DNA from: an uncultured Ignavibacteria bacterium
GTDB taxonomy: Bacteria; Bacteroidota; Ignavibacteria; SZUA-365
DNA length: 16,336 nt
Reading direction: 5' to 3'
Assembly (NCBI GenBank): GCA_913060595.1
Contig: CAJXSA010000029.1
Span: 1-16,336 of the forward strand
The position numbers and the translations under genes are program-made. Positions 1 to 6,344 of this stretch are shown here, piece after piece (position 1 is the first letter of the stretch; the number at the start of each line of letters is the position of its first letter). The notes below the pieces were generated by a model. It saw only the letters and a program-made list of their open reading frames with translations, was not told the origin of the DNA and did no database searches.

Positions 1-572
1 TGTCCGTTGTGCCTGTCCTCGGTCAGCATGCGTGCGTAGGCATACGCCAGCTCGGGCCGCGTGGTGTAGCCGCATTTCCCGTCACCGGCGCAATTGAATA
101 TCCCGCCCATCTTCCTGTAGGATTCGATGTATTCGACATCGGGTTCGATGTAGATGCCGTTGCGTCCGATGACCCAGTCCAGGCCACTCTCGCGGACGTC
201 GCGTTCGGTCTGCCGGTTGCTCTGGATGATGGGAGAAAAGGCCGTGCCTTCCTCCGCTCCCTGCACGCTGGTGTAGACAATCTTTTTCACCCCGGCGCCC
301 TTCGCTGCCTCGATGACATTGCGATGCTGTCCGATGCGATTTTCCGGTGTATCCATTCCTGAGACGAGAAGAACCGCATCCACCGACTGCAGGGACTTCT
401 CGAGTGCGATGCGATCGTTGTAGTCCCCCGGACGGATTTCCACGTCGAGATGCTGCGCCTTCTCCGGTGTCCGCGCCATTCCGATAACCTGTCCCGCGGA
501 ATGCAGCGCAGCGGTGGCCTTGATGATTTCAGATCCCAGGTGTCCGCTCGCGGCGGTGATGGCGATGTTCAT
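1..572 (-). CDS. NmrA-like NAD(P)-binding oxidoreductase (partial, C-terminus off the window)
   Basis: Reading leftwards from the ATG at 570-572 gives 190 uninterrupted codons to the window edge, so the C-terminus is missing. The N-terminus (MNIAITAASGHLGSEII) is a Rossmann beta-strand with a GxxGxxG-type dinucleotide loop at residues 6-15. Further family marks are ARTPEKA (33-39), the acidic stretch PGDYND (48-53), a strand reading VDAVLLVSG (64-72), and KKIVYTSVQGA (96-106). This pattern matches atypical short-chain dehydrogenases of the NmrA / quinone oxidoreductase type 2 (QorB, YtfG) group, usually about 285 residues, which bind NAD(P)H and either reduce quinones or sense redox state. 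The start is supported by a GAGG Shine-Dalgarno 8-9 nt upstream. The gene lies downstream of, and in the same direction as, the flavoprotein at 728-2386, separated by a hydrolase remnant. Family assignment is firm; substrate is unknown. Confidence 0.88.
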   Translation of the reverse strand, partial: MNIAITAASGHLGSEIIKATAALHSAGQVIGMARTPEKAQHLDVEIRPGDYNDRIALEKSLQSVDAVLLVSGMDTPENRIGQHRNVIEAAKGAGVKKIVYTSVQGAEEGTAFSPIIQSNRQTERDVRESGLDWVIGRNGIYIEPDVEYIESYRKMGGIFNCAGDGKCGYTTRPELAYAYARMLTEDRHNG

Positions 573-625
573 GTTCAATTCCTCAGAGGTGTGAATGCAA
601 CCGGCCGCTTTCTCTTGCACACGTC

Positions 626-727
626 TTACTGTGCTTCCAGAGACGATAGCGCCTCCTTCAGTAGCGTATTGAACTCCTCAGGTTTTTCCATCATGGGGAA
701 ATGTCCGATTCCTTCAAAACGGAACGA
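626..727 (-). pseudogene. C-terminal remnant of an alpha/beta hydrolase
   Basis: Directly after the TAA of the flavoprotein (728-730), the same minus-strand frame stays open for 33 codons and ends at TAA 626-628. The peptide begins SFRFEGIGHFPMMEKPEEF and ends in LEAQ. G-x-GHFPM-x-E-x-P-EEF is the signature of the last loop and helix of alpha/beta hydrolases, where the His is the catalytic-triad histidine. Nothing upstream encodes the rest of the enzyme: the nucleophile elbow, lid and other strands are absent, because the adjoining sequence is the intact flavoprotein. The simplest reading is that a deletion or rearrangement placed the 3' end of a hydrolase gene against the flavoprotein gene. 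No start codon or ribosome site makes it a credible independent gene. Confidence 0.72.
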
Positions 728-2386
728 TTATCCGCGCGCCAGATACTGATGCACGAAGCTCACCGCCATCGAGCCTTCACCGACGGCCGACGCAACGCGT
801 TTGACCGATTGGCTGCGGACATCTCCCACGGCAAAGATGCCAGGCACGCTCGTTTCGAGCAGATGCGGCGAACGTCCGAGGGACTGGAACGCCTCCGGTG
901 GACTGGTCTTTCCAGTCGAGAGCTGGTTTCCTGTCAGGAGGAAACCTCGTTCGTCGGTCTCCACCTGTCCGGACAGCCACTCGGTGCGCGGCACGGCACC
1001 GATGAACAGAAACAGGCCCGCTGCCTGTTCTGTTGTTTCTTCACCGGAACGGCGGTGGCGTACCGTTACTGACTCGAGCGTCTTCTCGCCACCAAGACCA
1101 ATCACATTGCTCTGCGTGCGGAGCTCGATGTTCGCTGTCTGCTCGATGCGGTCCACGAGATAGCTCGACATGCTTTTGTGAAGATCGTCGCCGCGTATGA
1201 CAATGAGCACCTTGCTCAGTCGAGATGCAAGAAAGACTGCGGCCTGCCCGGCAGAGTTGCCGCCGCCGACGATCACCGCCTGACTGCCCGCGCAGATACG
1301 CGCTTCCATTTCGGACGCAGCGTAAAACACGCCCACGCCCTCAAGTTCTTCGAGTCCTGGTATGTCCGGCCGCCGGTAGTCGGCCCCGGTGGCGACGATG
1401 AGCGCGCGCGCCTCCATGCTGCTGCCGTTTTCGAGCAGGACGACTTTCCGTCCGGGTTCAACCCTGAGGCCGACCGCGCGCATGGGAACAGATATCTGAG
1501 CGCCGAAGCGCTGCGCCTGCAGCAGCGCCTTATCCGTCAGGTCGGCGCCGGAAATTCCGGTCGGAAAGCCGAGGTAGTTCTCTATGCGCGTACTTCCGCC
1601 TGCCTGTCCACCGATATGGTGGGCCTCGAGCACGACGGTCTGAAGTCCCTCCGATGCGCCATAGACCGACGCCGCCAGGCCGGCAGGTCCGGCACCGATA
1701 ATGAGCAGATCGGTTGTTGTCGATCTGTGCGTCGGTGTCGCCAGTCCCATCGTATCCGCAAGCGCAGCAATCGTCGGTCTCCTGAGCACCTCGCCGCTTC
1801 CGGTGATCACCACCGGTATCTCTTCGACCGATACGCCGAGCTGCTCAAGTATTTCAGCGGCCGCGGCGTCATCTTCAACATCGATCCATGTGTGCGGAAT
1901 GCCATTGCGTGCGACGAATTGCGTCAGTCGTACCGTATCACGCGAGTATCGTGAGCCGACGATGCGAAGTCCCGTGAATCCCTGATCGAGCAGCAGTGCG
2001 CGCCGGGTCAGGAAACCGCGCAGAATGATGTTTCCCAGTTCGGGTTCATCGGCGACGATTTTCTTGACGTTGTCTGCGGACATGCGAGTGACCCGCGTTG
2101 TCCCGCGAGCGCGCGCGGTAACAAGCGACGAGCGCCCTGTCAGCATGTCCACGTCGCCAGTAAATTCCCCTGCCTCGTGTATCGTGATCGTCGATGCGCT
2201 GCCTGCGGAATGCTCCAGAATTTCGACCTCGCCTTCTTCGACTATGAAGAAGTCGAAACCACGATCGCCTTCAGCGAACAGCAGTTCGCCGTCACTGAAT
2301 TCGCAGCTCACCCCCATCTTCTTCAGTCTGTCCATGTGACGCGCATCGAGTACGGGAAATGCGATAGCTTCGCGATAATCTTTCAT
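728..2386 (-). CDS. cNMP-binding / thioredoxin-like / FAD-dependent pyridine nucleotide oxidoreductase fusion
   Basis: The protein has 552 residues and three parts. Residues about 10-130 are a cyclic-nucleotide-binding (Crp-like) beta-barrel, with the phosphate-binding cassette region GEFTGDVDMLTGRSS at 73-87. Residues about 138-215 look like a thioredoxin/glutaredoxin fold (RIVGSRYSRDTVRL, then the cis-Pro-like IPVV at 190-193), but the active-site position reads SRYSRD and has no cysteine. Residues 225-552 are a thioredoxin-reductase-like module: FAD motif GAGPAG at 231-236, HHIGGQAG at 256-263, NAD(P)H motif GGGNSAG at 374-380, and the FAD-binding FAVGD at 518-522. Where TrxB carries its redox CxxC this protein reads YAASEMEAR (355-363). 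Such fusions occur in several phyla, usually annotated as thioredoxin reductase; disulfide reductase activity is doubtful here. The likely role is a ligand-controlled NAD(P)H-dependent flavoenzyme in the cytoplasm. Start ATG 2384-2386 has an AGGAGG box about 11 nt upstream. Confidence 0.9.
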   Translation of the reverse strand: MKDYREAIAFPVLDARHMDRLKKMGVSCEFSDGELLFAEGDRGFDFFIVEEGEVEILEHSAGSASTITIHEAGEFTGDVDMLTGRSSLVTARARGTTRVTRMSADNVKKIVADEPELGNIILRGFLTRRALLLDQGFTGLRIVGSRYSRDTVRLTQFVARNGIPHTWIDVEDDAAAAEILEQLGVSVEEIPVVITGSGEVLRRPTIAALADTMGLATPTHRSTTTDLLIIGAGPAGLAASVYGASEGLQTVVLEAHHIGGQAGGSTRIENYLGFPTGISGADLTDKALLQAQRFGAQISVPMRAVGLRVEPGRKVVLLENGSSMEARALIVATGADYRRPDIPGLEELEGVGVFYAASEMEARICAGSQAVIVGGGNSAGQAAVFLASRLSKVLIVIRGDDLHKSMSSYLVDRIEQTANIELRTQSNVIGLGGEKTLESVTVRHRRSGEETTEQAAGLFLFIGAVPRTEWLSGQVETDERGFLLTGNQLSTGKTSPPEAFQSLGRSPHLLETSVPGIFAVGDVRSQSVKRVASAVGEGSMAVSFVHQYLARG

Positions 2387-2438
2387 CGTCCGATGGTTCC
2401 TCCTCTACACAGTTTTTGCTGGACGGCACGACGATCGA

Positions 2439-2461
2439 CATTGCGACCAATTTTCGCAATG
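2439..2461. promoter_or_regulatory. Perfect 8-bp inverted repeat, candidate operator
   Basis: CATTGCGA (2439-2446) and TCGCAATG (2454-2461) are exact reverse complements separated by 7 bp. The site lies about 52-75 bp upstream of the flavoprotein start, the usual place for a promoter-proximal regulator site on the minus strand. No T-run follows in either direction, so a terminator is unlikely. The regulator is unknown. The rest of 2387-2657 shows no convincing gene and no promoter box I trust. Confidence 0.4.
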
Positions 2462-2657
2462 AAGCCATGGCACCGGGTGCAGGATGAGACAGCGGAAGGA
2501 CTGCATGGTACCGAATTGCAGCTCTGTCCGGCCCTCAAGCATAAATCTATTCGTCTCATTGTAGCACCGTGCACGACAAATGGCAAACGGGCTGTCTCAT
2601 GCCCCACTTGCACCTCACCCGGATTCCCCGTAGGTTGCAACGAGTTCTTTGACAACC

Positions 2658-2830
2658 GTCCATGGTTCCCTCACGGGATGAATATGGGAATGCCGTGTGA
2701 ATCGGCAGCTGCCCCGCAACTGTGAGCGACGTCGAGTCCGCACCGTAACCACTGGAGTGATCCGGGAAGGGGTGCGGGCGGTTCTTCCCCCGGGAAGAAC
2801 GCGCCGCGAGTCAGGAGACCTGCCATGGAC
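2658..2830 (+). ncRNA. Cobalamin (vitamin B12) riboswitch
   Basis: The segment carries the conserved core of a cobalamin riboswitch in order: GGGAATGCCGTGTGAATCGG (2686-2705) with its GCCG/CGGC stem, GCCCCGCAACTGTGAG (2711-2726), CCACTGG, CGGGAAGG, and the B12 box CGAGTCAGGAGACCTGCC (2807-2824). Stems can be drawn directly: P1 is an exact 8-bp pair of GTCCATGG (2658-2665) with CCATGGAC (2823-2830); CCGCACC (2738-2744) pairs with GGTGCGG (2771-2777); and 2781-2800 forms a near-perfect arm (GTTCTTCC/GGAAGAAC) next to the B12 box. It precedes a BtuB-like receptor, the classic target. An intrinsic terminator 57 nt downstream implies transcriptional control: ligand binding should favour termination and lower B12 uptake. 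Confidence 0.95.
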
Positions 2831-2887
2831 CAGACACAGGCCTTCGCGGGTGAGGTTCCTGATGACGTGCGCGCCATCGCTCCCTTG

Positions 2888-2917
2888 CCCCCGCTGTCTC
2901 TCGACAGGGGGTTTTTT
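2888..2917 (+). terminator. Riboswitch-controlled intrinsic terminator
   Basis: CCCC and CTGTC (2889-2892 and 2894-2898, split by a bulged G) pair with GACAG and GGGG (2903-2911) around a TCTC loop, followed by six T (2912-2917). It sits between the riboswitch and the receptor start at 2954, so it is the expression platform. GCGGG at 2846-2850 could pair with CCCGC at 2890-2894 and act as part of an antiterminator; that pairing is inference. Confidence 0.85.
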
Positions 2918-2953
2918 CGTTTTGCACTTCCCCGCAGGCCCCGGAATAACCAC

Positions 2954-4906
2954 ATGACCCTGCGGGTTTTTCTATTCATACTCGTTTCCGCCGGCGCGCT
3001 CGATGCAACGTCCCTTCACGCGCAGATGCGCCTGGGAGAGGACGACACCCTGTTTTTCGCCTTCGGCGAACAGGTGACCGTCACTGCGACGCGGCTTCCG
3101 ACGGCGCTGGAACATGCGCCGGCAGCGACGGAAGTGTTCACGGCACGGGACATCGAACGTCTTCCGGTGCACGCGGTGTCGGACCTGATTGCCGTGACAC
3201 CGGGCGGAACGCTGCGCGACTATGGCGGCAGCGGGGCGCTGCAGCTGGCCTCGCTGCGGGGACTCGGTGCCGAATACACCCTCGTGCTGCTCAACGGCAT
3301 CCGTCTGAACGGGGCGCAGAATGCCCTGGTGGATATGGGACAACTCTCGCTTCGCCAGGTGGACCGCGTTGAAATCGCCCGGGGCGGTTTCGCGGCGCTC
3401 TACGGAAGCAACGCGCTCGGCGGCGTCGTCAACATCGTCACCGGACAGCATGCCGTGCGGCCGTCTCTGCAGCTCGGTTACGGCGGCTTCGGCTGGATGA
3501 AGGCGGCAGCCTCTGCCGGTGTGCAGGGGACCGCGGGACGCGCTTTCGCGGAGGTCCGTTACGAAGAAGCCGACAACGACTACGAATTCACTCCCTCCTG
3601 GGGCGGGGACGCACTCACACGACGCAATGCGGGCTCGCTGCGGCGTGCTGTCACCGCCGGAGGCAGCCTGCTGATGACCGACGCCTCGCTCTCGCTGTAC
3701 GTCGATGCGCATGATCATGAAAGTGGCACGCCCGGGGCGGTGTTCTCGACCGCGCAGGGACGCGCCCGACAGCGCGACGAGGCGCTGCTGCTTTCTCTCC
3801 AACTGGACTGGGCGGCATCAGCGAACGGACGCCTGCGCGCGTCACTCGGAGGACGCTCCGCTCGGCAGCAGTACAGCGATCCGGGGCTTGTCGTCGCCGG
3901 CGCCGCTCTCGACAGCCGCTACGACAACCGGCGGCTCAGCGCATCGGTGAGCTGGGAACAGTCCCTCACAAACCGGCACCGCCTGATCGCGGGCGTGGAA
4001 GGAAGCTTCGACGAGATGGAAAGCGCCGAAGTGCGCGCCCTGCCCCGCCGACAGGGACTGGCGCTGTTCGGTGCGGCAGAAGCAGTGCTGGACATTGCCG
4101 GACGTCCCCTGCGCATCTTTCCCTCCCTGCGCTATGAAACCGTTCGCGATACCGAGGTCGCACGTGACTATGACGAGGCGACTCCTTCCGTCGGACTGCA
4201 TTTCGGGCTGACAGATGCGCTGGCACTGCGTGCGCGCTGGTCACGCGGCTTCAGCGCGCCGACATTCAACCAGCTGTACTGGCGGGAAGGTGGGAATCCG
4301 GACCTGCGCGCGGAATACTCCACCGCCTGGGAAGCGGGACTGATTCTCTCCACCCCTGCGCTGCTCGCGTCTGCGGAACTCACGTTTTTCCACCACGACA
4401 TCACGGATAAAATCGTCTGGACGCCCGGCCAGGGACTCTACTGGACGCCTCGCAATGTGCAGCATGTGCTCTCCACCGGCGCCGAGGTCGCCACGATGCT
4501 GCGCTTTTTCCACGACCACCTGCGGCTGCGCCTCAGCGCACAGTGGATGGATACACGCAAAATCAACGCGTCCTTTCCCGGCGACGCCACCGAGGGCAAG
4601 CAGCTGATCTACGTTCCGCGATGGAGCGGCGCGGCGGTACTCGGTGCATCGCTCGCTCCCGGTCTTTCCGCCTCCGCCACGCTGCGTGTCCTCGGTGAAA
4701 GGTACTACACAGAGAGCAACGACGCCGCGCTGTCTGCGCATGCCGTGCTCGACTGCGCGGTGACGGTCGGTCGCGATCTCGCCGGCCTGCACGGCGACCT
4801 CCGGCTGGAATTGCGCAACGCGCTCGACAGCACCTATGAAGTCGTGGCCTTCTATCCCATGCCCGGCCGCCATGTGCGCGCAACCTTCACCACAACCATC
4901 CTGTAA
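2954..4906 (+). CDS. btuB: TonB-dependent outer-membrane cobalamin receptor (BtuB-like)
   Basis: From ATG 2954 the protein has 650 residues. It begins with a signal peptide (MTLRVFLFILVSAGA... cleaved near LHAQ, about 24). A plug domain covers about 35-165: VTVTATRLP (41-49) as a TonB-box-like strand, AVSDLIAVTPG (74-84), LRGLGAEYTLVLLNGIRLNG (101-120), and VDRVEIARGG-ALYGSNALGGVVNIVT (136-163). The rest is the beta-barrel, with TonB-dependent-receptor marks such as WSRGFSAPTFNQLYW and a final strand RATFTTTIL. It imports cobalamin across the outer membrane using TonB energy; the substrate is inferred from the upstream B12 riboswitch. E. coli BtuB is 614 residues. The same frame is open up to an ATG at 2825, but that lies inside riboswitch stem P1 and would add 43 residues ahead of the signal peptide, so 2954 is preferred although its Shine-Dalgarno is poor. 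The lipoprotein gene starts 9 nt after the stop, so they form one transcript. Confidence 0.92.
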   Translation: MTLRVFLFILVSAGALDATSLHAQMRLGEDDTLFFAFGEQVTVTATRLPTALEHAPAATEVFTARDIERLPVHAVSDLIAVTPGGTLRDYGGSGALQLASLRGLGAEYTLVLLNGIRLNGAQNALVDMGQLSLRQVDRVEIARGGFAALYGSNALGGVVNIVTGQHAVRPSLQLGYGGFGWMKAAASAGVQGTAGRAFAEVRYEEADNDYEFTPSWGGDALTRRNAGSLRRAVTAGGSLLMTDASLSLYVDAHDHESGTPGAVFSTAQGRARQRDEALLLSLQLDWAASANGRLRASLGGRSARQQYSDPGLVVAGAALDSRYDNRRLSASVSWEQSLTNRHRLIAGVEGSFDEMESAEVRALPRRQGLALFGAAEAVLDIAGRPLRIFPSLRYETVRDTEVARDYDEATPSVGLHFGLTDALALRARWSRGFSAPTFNQLYWREGGNPDLRAEYSTAWEAGLILSTPALLASAELTFFHHDITDKIVWTPGQGLYWTPRNVQHVLSTGAEVATMLRFFHDHLRLRLSAQWMDTRKINASFPGDATEGKQLIYVPRWSGAAVLGASLAPGLSASATLRVLGERYYTESNDAALSAHAVLDCAVTVGRDLAGLHGDLRLELRNALDSTYEVVAFYPMPGRHVRATFTTTIL

Positions 4907-4915
4907 GAGCTTTTC

Positions 4916-5962
4916 ATGAAACGCCTGATTCCCTTTCTGCTATTCACTGCACTCCTCCCTCTCATGTCCGCCTGCTCCGACGATGACGGCAGCAGTCCCG
5001 TGCCTGTGCCCGAGACGGCCCGCGCGCTGTACATACTGAACGAGGGCACCTTTCAGCGCGCAAACGCTTCGCTGAGCATGTATTTGACTGATTCCAGCCA
5101 GGTCTTTCACGACGTGTTTTCCTCGGCCGCGGGACGTCCTCTGGGCGACGTGGGAAACAGCCTGACCGCGCATGACGGCAAGCTGTGGATCGTGGTCAAC
5201 AACTCGCATCGCATCGAGGTCATGGATATGACCACACGCGAAGCAGTTACAAGTATCGCCTGCCCGGACGGCGCCAGTCCCAGGCACATCGTTTTCGGAC
5301 CAGACGGCAACGGCTATGTCAGCAACCTGTACCGCAACTCGGTTTCCGTGCTCGACCCCGCCACCGGCAGCTTCACCGCGGAGATTCCCGTTGGCAGCAA
5401 TCCCGACGGCATGGCAATCAGCCGGGGACACCTGTACGTGGCCAACAGCGGTTTCGGGGCGGACAACACCGTGTCTGTCATCGATCTCGCGACGAACACC
5501 GTCGTACACACCCTGGCCGTCGGTGACTACCCCGCCACGATACTGCCCATGAACGACGACGCTGTCGCCGTGCTCTGCACCGGCGCCTACAACGACTTCA
5601 ACGATCCCATGGACGATACACCGGGCAGACTCTTCATCCTCGACACGCAGCAGCGGGCGGTGGTTGATTCACTCGAGATAGGCGGACATCCCTCGCGCCT
5701 GGCGCGCGACAACAGCGGTCACCTCTACACGCTCAACGGTGGCGTGACGCGCATCCACCTCGCGTCCAAAACCGTGACCGCGGATTTCATTCCCGGATTC
5801 TTCTACGGGCTGTGCGTCGACACCGAAGACCAGCGCATATACGTCAGCAATCCCGTGGATTATGTGCAGGCGGGAACGGTGGAGTACTATTCGCTGGCCG
5901 GCAGCAAGTTCGGCAGCATCGATGCGGGTGTCGTTCCCGGAGCCATGCTGCTGCAGCCCTGA
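4916..5962 (+). CDS. YncE/DUF5074-type beta-propeller surface lipoprotein, BtuG-like
   Basis: The 348-residue protein starts with a lipoprotein signal (MKRLIPFLLFTALLPLMSAC, lipid-anchored Cys20). SDDDGS follows, resembling the S(D/E)3 lipoprotein export signal that sends lipoproteins to the cell surface in Flavobacterium. The mature part is repetitive beta-propeller: ALYILNEGTFQRANASLSMY near the start, then blades reading KLWIVVNNSHRIEVMD, GYVSNLYRNSVSVLDPATG, HLYVANSGFGADNTVSVIDL, and RIYVSNPVDYVQAGTVEYY. The LNEG-x-NASLS opening and VANSG-x-NTVSVID pattern are typical of the YncE-like family that includes Bacteroides BtuG, the surface lipoprotein that binds B12 very tightly and caps BtuB. 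Immediate linkage to a B12-riboswitch-controlled BtuB supports a BtuG-like role. Alternative: a different YncE-like propeller with another ligand. Family is firm; B12 binding is inferred. Confidence 0.82.
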   Translation: MKRLIPFLLFTALLPLMSACSDDDGSSPVPVPETARALYILNEGTFQRANASLSMYLTDSSQVFHDVFSSAAGRPLGDVGNSLTAHDGKLWIVVNNSHRIEVMDMTTREAVTSIACPDGASPRHIVFGPDGNGYVSNLYRNSVSVLDPATGSFTAEIPVGSNPDGMAISRGHLYVANSGFGADNTVSVIDLATNTVVHTLAVGDYPATILPMNDDAVAVLCTGAYNDFNDPMDDTPGRLFILDTQQRAVVDSLEIGGHPSRLARDNSGHLYTLNGGVTRIHLASKTVTADFIPGFFYGLCVDTEDQRIYVSNPVDYVQAGTVEYYSLAGSKFGSIDAGVVPGAMLLQP

Positions 5963-6050
5963 TACCCAACTTCGCGGTACGGATTTTTCCATCCGGCGGT
6001 AAAGCACGATATTGTCCCGTATCCCTGCCGCTGCATATGGAGTCCTGCCC

Positions 6051-6341
6051 ATGATCGCCTATCTCGTCGCCATCGCCATGATCCCGGTCTGCATGATCAC
6101 GGCCGCCGTCATCATGACGATCATCAAGAATATCATGAAACTGAAACCGACCCCCGGCACCCTGCGGGGGTTCGGCATATTGTTCGGTGTGCTGTTCGCC
6201 ATCGGGGGACTGCTCGCCGTCAACGGCGTACTCGAACTGCTGGATGCGACGTTCGAACCCTTTCAAAACGTGCTGATCGGTGCGGGGAGCTTTCTGGGGG
6301 GATGGTTCGGCGCGCGGAGCGCGCTGGAACGAAAGGAGTGA
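6051..6341 (+). CDS. Small membrane protein of unknown function
   Basis: From ATG 6051, preceded by GGAG at a suitable distance, the gene encodes 96 residues. Residues about 2-25 (IAYLVAIAMIPVCMITAAVI) and about 42-63 (GILFGVLFAIGGLLAVNGVL) are clear membrane spans. A third glycine-rich hydrophobic stretch (VLIGAGSFLGGWFGA, 73-87) could be another span or a hairpin. A basic linker (KNIMKLKPTPGTLRG) joins the first two, and the tail is charged (ARSALERKE). An upstream TTG at 6012 in the same frame would add a non-hydrophobic 13-residue extension and lacks a better ribosome site. I do not recognise a family. It lies 88 nt after the BtuG-like gene, possibly on the same transcript, and its stop is 3 nt from the end of the convergent penicillin-binding protein gene. 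Confidence 0.7.
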   Translation: MIAYLVAIAMIPVCMITAAVIMTIIKNIMKLKPTPGTLRGFGILFGVLFAIGGLLAVNGVLELLDATFEPFQNVLIGAGSFLGGWFGARSALERKE

Positions 6342-6344
6342 CGG

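Noticed and set aside
2383..2655. 90-codon minus-strand frame in the gap upstream of the riboswitch.
   Set aside because: It overlaps the flavoprotein start and its ribosome site, carries no family signature, and has no ribosome site of its own.
2608..2657. Possible promoter for the B12 transcript (TTGCAC, 17 bp, TAGGTT; or a TTCTTTG box at 2645-2651).
   Set aside because: Each hexamer matches consensus at only three of six positions, and no TTTG -33 element sits at the right distance from the second candidate.
2446..2830. CRISPR array or IS element suggested by several inverted repeats.
   Set aside because: The repeats are explained by a single dyad and by riboswitch stems. There are no regularly spaced direct repeats or transposase sequence anywhere in the window.
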